Assembly: GCA_001898035.1 (NCBI GenBank)
Contig: MKRX01000011.1
Span: 94,364-126,544 of the forward strand
Length of the DNA stretch: 32,181 nucleotides
Reading direction: 5' to 3'
From: Armatimonadetes bacterium 55-13
GTDB lineage: Bacteria > Armatimonadota > Fimbriimonadia > Fimbriimonadales > Fimbriimonadaceae
Shown here: positions 8,328 to 15,417 of the stretch, piece after piece
Numbering within the stretch: position 1 is the stretch's first letter
Layout: every line of letters begins with the position of its first letter
Translations under genes and position numbers: made by a program
Notes under the pieces: model-generated
The model's input: the letters and a program-made list of their open reading frames with translations, nothing else
What the model was told of the DNA's origin: nothing
Database searches by the model: none

Positions 8328-9002
8328 TTACGCCAAGACGTCAAGTCTTTCAAGCAAGGAAGGCAGGTCGGCCACCGACTCGATCAGGTGCGTGTGAGGG
8401 TAGCTCGAGAGCTGTTCTTGGGTATGAGTACCTGCCCACACGCCAATTACCATGCCACACCCCGCCGAGGTTCCTTCGCCCAGATCAGACGGCGTATCCC
8501 CCACTTTAGCAACGGCCTCTACATCGGAAACGCCCAGGCGTTTCATCGCTTCAAAAATGAGGTCGGGATGGGGACGTCCTCGTTCGACTTCGTCGCTGGT
8601 GACACTGGCATCGATGAGCCCTTGCCATGGGAGACGGTTCAGAAGTACCTCTACCGTCGCTCGATCAAAGCCCGTATCGAGACCAATCTTGATCCCTTTC
8701 GACTTGAGCCAACGAAAGGTATCGGAGGCTCCCTCAATCTCTTTCACATCAGGAGTTTCTCGATAGAAGGCGATCATTCGGCGCTGGAAATCGGCATGAA
8801 TCGCTTCGATCTCCTCGTCGCTGGCCCCCGTCGCCACTTGCCGAACGGCTAAGGGCTTCGGAATTCCCATTCGTCCGTTTAATTCCGCAAAAGCGACTTC
8901 GTATCCACCCGCTCTTAAGGCGTCGTCCAGGCACTTGACAACCGAATTGTCATCCTGCACAGTAGTTCCGGCGAGGTCAAAAATTACCGCTTGTATCTTC
9001 AC
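8328..9002 (-). CDS. Phosphonatase-like HAD hydrolase (PhnX-like, TIGR03351 type)
   Basis: 224 residues from a GTG start whose GTGA overlaps the stop of the FAD oxidase gene. Motif I reads DLAGTT (nucleophile Asp9, with Ala11 where phosphatases have the second Asp); DxAGT is the hallmark of phosphonoacetaldehyde hydrolase. MGIPKPLAVR aligns by eye with the PhnX segment that carries its Schiff-base lysine, giving Lys49 here. Later motifs are a DTGFDR motif II region, GRPHPDLI, and VGDTPSDLGEG as motif IV. At 224 residues it is shorter than PhnX (about 265). From memory, TIGR03351 proteins occur next to TIGR03364 FAD oxidases, exactly as here. I infer cleavage of a carbon-phosphorus bond in a phosphono-aldehyde. 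Confidence 0.86.
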   Translation of the reverse strand: MKIQAVIFDLAGTTVQDDNSVVKCLDDALRAGGYEVAFAELNGRMGIPKPLAVRQVATGASDEEIEAIHADFQRRMIAFYRETPDVKEIEGASDTFRWLKSKGIKIGLDTGFDRATVEVLLNRLPWQGLIDASVTSDEVERGRPHPDLIFEAMKRLGVSDVEAVAKVGDTPSDLGEGTSAGCGMVIGVWAGTHTQEQLSSYPHTHLIESVADLPSLLERLDVLA

Positions 9003-10183
9003 GCTCGAACCTCCGATTTGAGCACATGGTCGGCGAGGCCAAACGAAAGGGTCATCCCGATGCCGCTGAGGACATTGACGACCGTCACTCCGGGGAATGG
9101 CGACTCAACAAGAAACGATTCCGTGGGATGCTTGGGATAAAAGCCTTGCCAGCGCTGGACGATCTCAAATTCCTCGCAGGGCAAGAATGTGTCCAGATAG
9201 TCAAGGATGAGCTGATCGATACGATCGTCCGAGAACGGCGCAAAGCTACGGCCGTACTCGTGCGAATCCCCAATCGTCAATGCGCCATCACCATGTTGAG
9301 ATACCAAGAGATGAATATGATTCTCCAGGTATTCCGGCAATTCGGATGCGAACCGATCCCGAACCCATGACAGCGATGGACACGGTTCGAAATTGTTGTA
9401 GTGCAAGAGCGTCAAACCCGCGCAAAGATGAGGGCCGATTCGATAGTTCGGCGACTTGGGACGGGCTCTCATCATTTGAAGCTTGCAGAGCTTCACTCCC
9501 CGATCCCACAGCAACTCTGGGAAGAGGTCGCCTGGAGTGGGTCCCACGCAGACAAAGACTTCGTCCGCTTCAAAGACTTCTGAACCCACTTTCACAATCC
9601 CGGAGCGAATGTCGGTGACTGACATGCCAAAGCGAAAGGTCACATCCCACCGCTCCGAGAGATGGCGAGTTAGGGACGAGGCGGTGAGGCGAGGATCAAC
9701 GCACAGTTCGCTCGGGCTGTACATCGCCCCTCGCAATCCCTCTTGCCGAATCGGCGGACTCATCCGACTTGCCTCTTCCGGAGAGACAATGGCCGGACCT
9801 TCCGGCTCCTCTTGCGCCAAATCGACGAACTCTCTCAAAACTTCAAGTTCGTCGTCAGCATAGGCAAGGTGAAGGGATCCTTTGGCCTCATACCAAGTGC
9901 CCGATTCGTCCAGGATCTCTTTCCAGAGATCGCGACTGCGCATCGCCATGTCACGCATCGGTCCAAGCGGTTGCCCGATGGGCCAAATCATGCCAAAGTT
10001 CCGGACGGATGCGCCAATGGCACGCTGTTCTCGCTCCAAAACCAAGACCCGTTTGCCCTGACGGGCTAGGAGCGCGGCGTGGGCAAGCCCTATGATGCCT
10101 GCGCCAACCACGATGGCATCGAACAGGAATTGGCGCGACGGAGAGATAGAAAGGGAGGGAGAACTGGAATTAAGGTCAATCAT
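8999..10183 (-). CDS. FAD-dependent amine oxidase of the phosphonate-associated TIGR03364 type
   Basis: 394 residues from the ATG at 10183; an in-frame TTG at 10210 would add nine residues and cannot be excluded. A Rossmann motif DAIVVGAGIIGLAHAALLA (Gly27, 29, 32) and an ER-ending second strand bind FAD. RNFGMIWPIGQP follows, and the C-terminus ends with VVNVLSGIGMTLSFGLADHV, as in glycine-oxidase/DAO-like flavoproteins. No signal peptide is apparent. Its close coupling to the PhnX-like gene is the known syntenic pair for proposed oxidative deamination of an aminophosphonate to a phosphono-aldehyde, which the HAD enzyme would then split. The upstream gap of about 125 bases to the phosphoesterase contains a small hairpin (10265-10283). 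Confidence 0.86.
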   Translation of the reverse strand: MIDLNSSSPSLSISPSRQFLFDAIVVGAGIIGLAHAALLARQGKRVLVLEREQRAIGASVRNFGMIWPIGQPLGPMRDMAMRSRDLWKEILDESGTWYEAKGSLHLAYADDELEVLREFVDLAQEEPEGPAIVSPEEASRMSPPIRQEGLRGAMYSPSELCVDPRLTASSLTRHLSERWDVTFRFGMSVTDIRSGIVKVGSEVFEADEVFVCVGPTPGDLFPELLWDRGVKLCKLQMMRARPKSPNYRIGPHLCAGLTLLHYNNFEPCPSLSWVRDRFASELPEYLENHIHLLVSQHGDGALTIGDSHEYGRSFAPFSDDRIDQLILDYLDTFLPCEEFEIVQRWQGFYPKHPTESFLVESPFPGVTVVNVLSGIGMTLSFGLADHVLKSEVRA

Positions 10184-10264
10184 GCGAGCGGTCGATCCGA
10201 CTCTTCCCAAACGCGGGTTCCTGCACCGCGTTCAGAACGTTCGCCGCCGGTTCTCTCGGCGACA

Positions 10265-10283
10265 CCTTGAGTGTATCTCAAGG
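10265..10283. other. Small intergenic hairpin inside the operon
   Basis: CCTTGAG and CTCAAGG are separated by five bases, a 7-bp perfect stem between the phosphoesterase and the FAD oxidase genes. There is no T-run on either side, so it is more likely a processing or stability element, or chance, than a terminator. Confidence 0.35.
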
Positions 10284-10308
10284 AATCACGATGAAACCCG
10301 GCTCAAGG

Positions 10309-11166
10309 TTAATCCTTAATGCTCTCTTGATCACAGGCCACGACGCGGAGTCTGAATTCTCCGTCATCGGAGAGATCCACGACGGTTAGTCCCGCTGGAT
10401 TTCCCAGGAACTCCCCTCTCCACCAAGCGCCCGACACGGACGGACCGCTGAAGTAGGTCACTCCATCTAGATCAATGCGCTGAGAGGCATGCGTGTGTCC
10501 TGTGAGACAGAGACGGACGTTTCCAGCCGCTGAAAGCGCCCTGTGCAGACGATAGCTATCCACATGGACTTGGTGACGCGGCAATGGCCAAATATTCTTT
10601 TCATTCGGCCCCATAAGGTTCATCGCGAAAAGATCGATTGGCCCTGGGACGATCGACACGTGCGACAAAACGAGGGTAGGAGTGAGCCGGTCAGCGGACA
10701 GTTCGTTCTCTAGCCAGGCCCATTGCTCAGCTCCCAACATCGGTTCGAAACCATGCTTGCCTCCACGTTGGATGGAATCCAACACCAAGATTCTCCATGG
10801 CCCCAAACGGTACGCGCCGTAAGAGCTAGACATGCCCAATCGATCCATGGCGAGACGCTTGCCAAACATCGGCTCACTCCCGGTACATCCGCTCGCCTTT
10901 TGATTCCATCCCCAGACGTCCTGATTCCCTAGACATGCGAAAGTAGGAATTGCTGGAAACTGTGAGCGCGCACGGTTCCACAACTCCCAGAGCTGACTCG
11001 CCCGATCCCAGTCAGCGCTTACGGTGTTCATCACCGTATCGCCCCCTATCAGCAAAGCCTCGGGTGTGGGATCAAGAGCGAACGCAACTTCAAAAGCTCT
11101 CACGAGCCCTTCGAAGGCGTCGCGCTCAGGTTGAACGTGGATATCGGTTAGGTGAACCAGTCGCAC
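10309..11166 (-). CDS. Calcineurin-like metallophosphoesterase
   Basis: 285 residues from a GTG at 11166, eight bases after the transporter stop. The longer frame beginning at 11217 would run into the transporter gene and adds 17 non-family residues. All five metal motifs are visible: LTDIH (Asp8, His10), LIGGD, CLGNQD (GNHD variant), VLSHVS and LTGHTHAS. Family members are binuclear-metal phosphomono- or diesterases, often acting on small diesters or nucleotides. There is no signal peptide, so it is probably cytoplasmic. Placed between an organophosphate-type transporter and a phosphonate oxidase, it may release an ester group from the imported compound before oxidation; that is inference from context. 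Confidence 0.85.
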   Translation of the reverse strand: MRLVHLTDIHVQPERDAFEGLVRAFEVAFALDPTPEALLIGGDTVMNTVSADWDRASQLWELWNRARSQFPAIPTFACLGNQDVWGWNQKASGCTGSEPMFGKRLAMDRLGMSSSYGAYRLGPWRILVLDSIQRGGKHGFEPMLGAEQWAWLENELSADRLTPTLVLSHVSIVPGPIDLFAMNLMGPNEKNIWPLPRHQVHVDSYRLHRALSAAGNVRLCLTGHTHASQRIDLDGVTYFSGPSVSGAWWRGEFLGNPAGLTVVDLSDDGEFRLRVVACDQESIKD

Positions 11167-11174
11167 AGTGAAGC

Positions 11175-12485
11175 TTAGGCCGTTTCTGCCTTTCGGTAGA
11201 ACGCCGCCACGATACAACTAAGTGCCGAAACTGCCGCTAAAATGAGGAACGCTGATTTCCATCCCGCCTGCTCAGCCACTTCCGCGATGACGTAGCCGCT
11301 CAGGATTCCCCCTACATAACCGATGCCATCGATCCAGCCGCAAGCCGTAGCGCTCGCATCCTTTCCCCCGAAGTCGAGTGAAATGGCCCCGCCCAGCAGT
11401 GAGTAGGGGCCAATCAAAACGAATCCGATGACCGCGGTAAGGGCAACGATGGCCATGGGCGCGGTGACCAGATTGAGCCCCAACAGAAGTAAGCCGATCG
11501 TGCCCAGGGCCAGACCCGCGGTGATCAGCAGAGCTCGATTTCTGAGCCGATCCGCCAGGCAACCCACGGCAAGGACACTAAAACCTCCAAACAATGGGAA
11601 CAGCGAGGAAGCCTGAGCCGCGTCGCCCGTGGAAAGTCTCCCAACTTCGTGCAGGTAGGTCGGGGTCCATTCATTAAAGGTCTCCCTCATAAAGGTAAAG
11701 CCGAACGATAGCGTACAAACCGTCCAAAAGCCGCGACTCTTAAAGAGAACCTTTAAGAGCTGGCCAAGAGGCATTTTGTGGGGTCGGTCTCGATGAAATA
11801 GCGTTTTGTCCCCTGCTTCCGGCTCGGGCAACCCTCGGTCGCCGGGCGCGTTTCTCAGCAGAATCCAGCACGGGATAGCAATGGCGCCCAGGATAGCGGC
11901 GGACACAAAGAAAATCTGACGCCAACCTAGTCCGTGGTTGATAAGCTGCCCGAGAAGCAACCGTGAGAAGAAATCTCCGAACAGGTAGCTGAGACTGATC
12001 ACTCCCATGGCTCGGCCGTAGGTCTTGTGGGAGAACCAGCGAGACGTCATTTTGACCATTCCCACCCATCCGGCGCTTTGAACAAGCTTGTTGGCGCTCC
12101 AAAAGATGCCGAACGCCAATAGTCCGCTGCTCAGGCCAAAGAAGAAAGTGAAAAGAACCGCGCCGACCATTCCGTAGAGAAAGAGCCGACGGCCTCCCAG
12201 TCGATCCGCCAGAGAACCGTGAAAGAATTTCCCAAAAGCATAAAGAACAGTGGCGACCGAGGCAATCAGCCCAATCTTGGCTTTATCTAGATCCTTGAAC
12301 TCGTCAAGGATCAAGGGACGCGCCACGCTAAGGTTAGAACGACAGAGGTAGTAGCCCGAATAGCCGACGACCATCAAGACGACCGTCAGCACGGGCCAAA
12401 GCACCGACTCCTTGGAAGCAACTCGCGTGGCGGTTACGGCTTTCTCTTCAAGGCCCGATCCGGTGGGAATTTGATTGATTGCCAT
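11175..12485 (-). CDS. MFS transporter of the organophosphate:phosphate antiporter (OPA) type
   Basis: 436 residues, about 12 membrane segments. GYSGYYLCRSNLSVARP near residues 41-57 is the first-helix signature shared with GlpT and UhpT. The MFS loop 2-3 motif reads GSLADRLGGRRLF, and WTPTYLHEVGRLS marks the second half. The long hydrophilic linker (RNAPGDRGLPEPEAGDK and following) sits between helices 6 and 7. OPA proteins exchange glycerol-3-phosphate, hexose phosphate or similar esters against phosphate in the inner membrane. As first gene of a minus-strand operon followed by phosphoesterase and phosphonate enzymes, it probably imports the organophosphorus substrate. About 300 bases of divergent intergenic DNA with a 22-bp palindrome lie upstream. 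Confidence 0.88.
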   Translation of the reverse strand: MAINQIPTGSGLEEKAVTATRVASKESVLWPVLTVVLMVVGYSGYYLCRSNLSVARPLILDEFKDLDKAKIGLIASVATVLYAFGKFFHGSLADRLGGRRLFLYGMVGAVLFTFFFGLSSGLLAFGIFWSANKLVQSAGWVGMVKMTSRWFSHKTYGRAMGVISLSYLFGDFFSRLLLGQLINHGLGWRQIFFVSAAILGAIAIPCWILLRNAPGDRGLPEPEAGDKTLFHRDRPHKMPLGQLLKVLFKSRGFWTVCTLSFGFTFMRETFNEWTPTYLHEVGRLSTGDAAQASSLFPLFGGFSVLAVGCLADRLRNRALLITAGLALGTIGLLLLGLNLVTAPMAIVALTAVIGFVLIGPYSLLGGAISLDFGGKDASATACGWIDGIGYVGGILSGYVIAEVAEQAGWKSAFLILAAVSALSCIVAAFYRKAETA

Positions 12486-12686
12486 GGGTTATGTCACAGG
12501 ACCTGCCTGCCATCGCGCCCTGGGACTGCCCACGACACGCTTGGGTGATTCCTGGGTCTAGGGCTTCCCACTCCTTCGACCGTTAGGGCTTGCCGCCGCT
12601 TCTTACGACGCCTTGTCTTATAGTGAATCATGCTTCAGGATCGAATGGTTAACCTGGGGTTAAACAAAAGAAAATAATCCTTGGTG

Positions 12687-12708
12687 TTTTACGAATTAAT
12701 TCGTAAAA
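12687..12708. promoter_or_regulatory. Perfect 22-bp palindrome, probable operator
   Basis: TTTTACGAATT is followed immediately by its exact reverse complement, in the A+T-rich divergent region between the OPA transporter (start 12485) and the YciI-like gene (start 12784). It lies 76 bases before the latter start, a usual distance for an operator overlapping a promoter. Symmetry of this kind suits a dimeric repressor. The rest of the 298-base gap shows no gene. Confidence 0.6.
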
Positions 12709-12783
12709 TAATCTTCATTGGAATACGGCTTGTGTATTTCGCTTGCCATTCGCCGCGTTTCGAGTGATGGAGGATTTGAAGAT

Positions 12784-13374
12784 ATGAATCACAACCGATG
12801 GACTTTGGCCTGCGCCATTCTCTTTCTGGCCGGATTGGTCGTGGCACAAAGCAACACTCAGAGCCAAAGCAATTCACAGAGTCAAAACGGTCGCTCTTCC
12901 GCTTCCAGTTCCAGTTCAGCCCGCTCGTCCAGCAGCAACTCGGCTTCAGCTGGCAACATGATGAATCGGCTGTTTGGTGGTGGCGCAAATGGGATGAGTT
13001 TTGGCTTCGATGGTCGTCCAACTCATGCGATTCTCTACTCCTTGACGGGCCGCGCTGCCGACTCGAATAAGGCATTTCAGAGCCATACCAACTACTTGGG
13101 AGAACTGCAATCGAAGGGCAAAGTCTTGCTCTTTGGCCCCTGGCGAGACCTGCCTGGCTCGATGGCGCTGGTCTTGGCTCAGAGCGACGACGAAGCCAAC
13201 AATATCGCCAAGAACGACCCTGCCGTGAGTTCCGGGGCGTTGACCTACGAGGTTCGAGCATGGACGGTGATGGCGCCGCAGGGCAAGCCTGGTTCCGGAT
13301 CTCAGTCCAGCCAACAATCCGGAAGCTCACAATCGAGCCAGCAATCCTCTGGATCAAACTCCGGCGGAGGCTAG
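12784..13374 (+). CDS. Secreted YciI-like (YCII domain) protein with Ser/Gln-rich flanks
   Basis: 196 residues from the ATG at 12784, chosen over an ATG at 12718 because GGAGG lies about 11 bases before it and the protein then begins with a signal peptide (MNHNRWTLACAILFLAGLVVAQ). Residues about 22-60 are low-complexity serine, glutamine and asparagine. Residues about 75-165 resemble the YCII/dimeric alpha-beta barrel fold: HAILYSLTGRAADS, a helix ending YLGELQSKGKVLLFGPW, MALVLAQSDDEANNIAKNDP and YEVRAWTVM. The last 25 residues are again S, Q and G. YCII proteins are usually cytoplasmic and about 95 residues, so export and the disordered flanks are unusual. Function unknown. Confidence 0.8.
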   Translation: MNHNRWTLACAILFLAGLVVAQSNTQSQSNSQSQNGRSSASSSSSARSSSSNSASAGNMMNRLFGGGANGMSFGFDGRPTHAILYSLTGRAADSNKAFQSHTNYLGELQSKGKVLLFGPWRDLPGSMALVLAQSDDEANNIAKNDPAVSSGALTYEVRAWTVMAPQGKPGSGSQSSQQSGSSQSSQQSSGSNSGGG

Positions 13375-13379
13375 CCCTT

Positions 13380-13435
13380 CTCGGTTGTACCGAGATGCTC
13401 AACGTCTGGCACCGTCCACCCTGGCACGGCCAGAC
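13380..13435 (+). other. Two hairpins after the YciI-like gene
   Basis: CTCGGT-TGT-ACCGAG (13380-13394) begins six bases after the stop codon, and GTCTGGC...GCCAGAC (13404-13410 with 13429-13435) follows. Neither has a T-run. They may act as weak or factor-dependent terminators or protect the 3' end of the transcript. Confidence 0.4.
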
Positions 13436-13553
13436 TCTCAATGGCATCGTTGCCGAGCCTGCATCTCAGCAAAGCGGAGATTCTCAGATGAGTTCGATCG
13501 GCTCGTACCCTAGCCTGGCTCTTCTCAGGGTCAATGGGTAACTACCAACCCGT

Positions 13554-13597
13554 GCAGATTCCGAAACACAGCGAACGCGCTGTCCTTCGGAATCTGC
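13554..13597. terminator. Long hairpin between the convergent YciI-like gene and leuB
   Basis: GCAGATTCCGAA (13554-13565) pairs perfectly with TTCGGAATCTGC (13586-13597), and an inner ACAGCG/CGCTGT pair extends the structure. It lies 18 bases beyond the end of leuB on the minus strand and downstream of the YciI-like gene on the plus strand. The symmetry suits a bidirectional transcription stop, but a T-run is missing, so termination is not certain. Confidence 0.5.
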
Positions 13598-13615
13598 GAC
13601 GTAGACGCACAAGGG

Positions 13616-14686
13616 TCAGTTCAGCTTTGTGACGATGGCGTCGCCCATCTCTCGGGTCGAAACCAGCTTGGTTCCCTTCTCGAAGATATCGGCGGTGCGC
13701 AGACCATCTTCCAAGACTGCCTCGACCGCGCGCTCGATTCGTCCCGCGTTGTCCAAATCCTCAAAGGTGTACTGGAGCATCATGGCGACGCTCAGGATCG
13801 CGGCTAAAGGGTTGGCCCTTTGCTGACCGGCGATATCGGGCGCTGAGCCGTGAATCGGCTCATACAATCCAAAAAGTTTGCCGTCCTTAGGATCGCTCAG
13901 CGAAGCGGAGGGTAACAAGCCTAGCGAGCCGGTGATCATGGAAGCCTCGTCGGAAAGGATGTCGCCGAACATGTTCTCCGTCAGCATCACGTCGAACTGC
14001 TGCGGGTTGCGTACCAGTTGCATCGCAGCGTTGTCGATCAGCATGTGAGTTACCTTCACATCCTTGTTTTGCTCCGCCATCTCGGTAACCACTTCACGCC
14101 AGAGACGACTTGTTTCCAGCACGTTTGCTTTATCGACGCTGACGATCTCGCGGCGGCGTTGTCGTGCGATCGTAAAGGCTTGCTTGGCGATTCGCTCGAC
14201 TTCATGCTTCGAGTAGATGCAAGTGTCCACCGCCGTCGTCCCGTTATCCCGTCGTTCTCGTGGTTGACCAAAGTAAATGCCGCCGGTCAGTTCGCGCATG
14301 ACGACCAGATCGATCATTCCATTTGCACCCTTGAGCGGGCTGGCCTGAAGCAAAGGCTTTAGCGTCTTGGCGGGTCGAACGTTAGCGTAAAGGTTGAGTT
14401 CGGACCGTAGCGGAAGCAGTGCACCCACCTCGGGTCGCATGCTCGCAGGCTGAACTTTATCCCACTTGGGGCCGCCGACCGCACCCAGCAAAACGGCATC
14501 CGCCTTCTTGCAGAGGTCGAGCGTTTCCGGGGGAAGCGGGTGACCTTTCTCATCGTAGGCAATGCCTCCAACGAGGGCGTCTTCAAATTCGAAGGAGACT
14601 CCGGTGGCTTTAAGAACTTTGACGGCTTCGGCGGTAACTTCAGGCCCGATTCCGTCGCCGGCGAGAACGGCGACTTTGTACGACAT
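13616..14686 (-). CDS. leuB: 3-isopropylmalate dehydrogenase
   Basis: 356 residues, the usual family length. LeuB oxidises and decarboxylates 3-isopropylmalate with NAD in leucine synthesis, in the cytoplasm. Visible landmarks are [21 protein letters not shown] at the start, [28 protein letters not shown] with the substrate-binding arginines, [14 protein letters not shown], the [19 protein letters not shown] block that supplies metal-binding aspartates, and [12 protein letters not shown] near the nucleotide site. It stands alone: neither leuC, leuD nor leuA is adjacent. A long hairpin follows the stop codon, and the plus-strand proline-rich gene starts 54 bases from its ATG on the other side. 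Confidence 0.97.
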   Translation of the reverse strand: MSYKVAVLAGDGIGPEVTAEAVKVLKATGVSFEFEDALVGGIAYDEKGHPLPPETLDLCKKADAVLLGAVGGPKWDKVQPASMRPEVGALLPLRSELNLYANVRPAKTLKPLLQASPLKGANGMIDLVVMRELTGGIYFGQPRERRDNGTTAVDTCIYSKHEVERIAKQAFTIARQRRREIVSVDKANVLETSRLWREVVTEMAEQNKDVKVTHMLIDNAAMQLVRNPQQFDVMLTENMFGDILSDEASMITGSLGLLPSASLSDPKDGKLFGLYEPIHGSAPDIAGQQRANPLAAILSVAMMLQYTFEDLDNAGRIERAVEAVLEDGLRTADIFEKGTKLVSTREMGDAIVTKLN

Positions 14687-14740
14687 CGTCAGGATTATGG
14701 CAGGCGAAACCGTTTGTCAACGCCGGAAGTCTGACAAGAT

Positions 14741-14947
14741 ATGAGACCCGATCATCCCATTCAACCGGATCCCGGTCAACCAAGCCCCCGGCCGCCGGTT
14801 CCGCCCATGCCTCCCGAGACGCCGATGCCCACGCCACCCATCCCAGGACCCGTCGAGCCTGAGCCCGATCACATCCCCGGGGTCGGAGACCCGCCACAGG
14901 TTCCCGAGCCGGAAAGGCCGAATCTACCGGATGAGCCGGAGCGATGA
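14741..14947 (+). CDS. Proline-rich 68-residue peptide
   Basis: About half of the residues are proline, glutamate or aspartate (PGQPSPRPPVPPMPP; PERPNLPDEPER), so it has no fold I can name and no signal peptide or membrane segment. The case for a real gene is its position: the stop overlaps the ATG of the next gene in an ATGA, a normal sign of translational coupling. GGAAG lies about 12 bases before its own ATG. Such proline-rich sequence can also appear by chance in GC-rich DNA, so confidence is moderate. Confidence 0.5.
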   Translation: MRPDHPIQPDPGQPSPRPPVPPMPPETPMPTPPIPGPVEPEPDHIPGVGDPPQVPEPERPNLPDEPER

Positions 14948-15417
14948 GGGCTTTCATCGCTCTCAGCGCGCTGGCCGTCATGGCTGTGCCTGCCCTCGCC
15001 AGCGAACCGGTCCAGCTTCCCGTCGCGGATAGTTTCTTTCAGCGCCCCCGGATCGGACTCCGGCTCGGGGTTGGAAACTGGCATGACACCACGGTAGCAG
15101 CGGGCGTGGATGTGACCTTCAAAGCCCCGTTGCTTCCGGTGCTTCGGTTCGATGCCGAGGCATGGAGTCGGCCCGATGACCTTGGCGGCGCAAGGCGAGG
15201 AAACGCCGTCTCGCTCTTAGGCATGCAGAACTTCTCCCTGGCCTACGCCGGGGTGGGATTGTCTTACTACTTCACCAGCGATCATGGCGACCACCGCAGT
15301 GGATTCGGCGCGAAGCTGCTGGTGGGGGCGAACTTTAAGAACTTCTACGTGGAGGGCAGCACTATTCTGGGACCGTCGCCGGTACCAACGACGATTTGGG
15401 TGGGAACGCGCTTCTAG
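14944..15417 (+). CDS. Secreted hypothetical protein, outer-membrane barrel-like
   Basis: 157 residues. A clear signal peptide (MRAFIALSALAVMAVPALA, cleavage near SEP) is followed by alternating hydrophobic beta strands: PRIGLRLGVGNWHD, AAGVDVTFKAP, LRFDAEAWSRP, FSLAYAGVGLSYYFTSD, GFGAKLLVGANFKNFYVEGS and a terminal TTIWVGTRF. A C-terminal phenylalanine after alternating residues is the usual signal for outer-membrane barrel insertion. Function unknown. It is coupled to the proline-rich ORF upstream. Its stop shares the bases CTAG with the stop of the convergent Clp-N-like gene. Confidence 0.75.
   Translation: MRAFIALSALAVMAVPALASEPVQLPVADSFFQRPRIGLRLGVGNWHDTTVAAGVDVTFKAPLLPVLRFDAEAWSRPDDLGGARRGNAVSLLGMQNFSLAYAGVGLSYYFTSDHGDHRSGFGAKLLVGANFKNFYVEGSTILGPSPVPTTIWVGTRF

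Noticed and set aside
7354-8397. A 347-codon open frame on the plus strand
   Set aside because: It runs antisense to the TIM-barrel gene, has odd composition (many R, S and H) and no recognisable domain or ribosome binding site. The minus-strand protein has clear family motifs.
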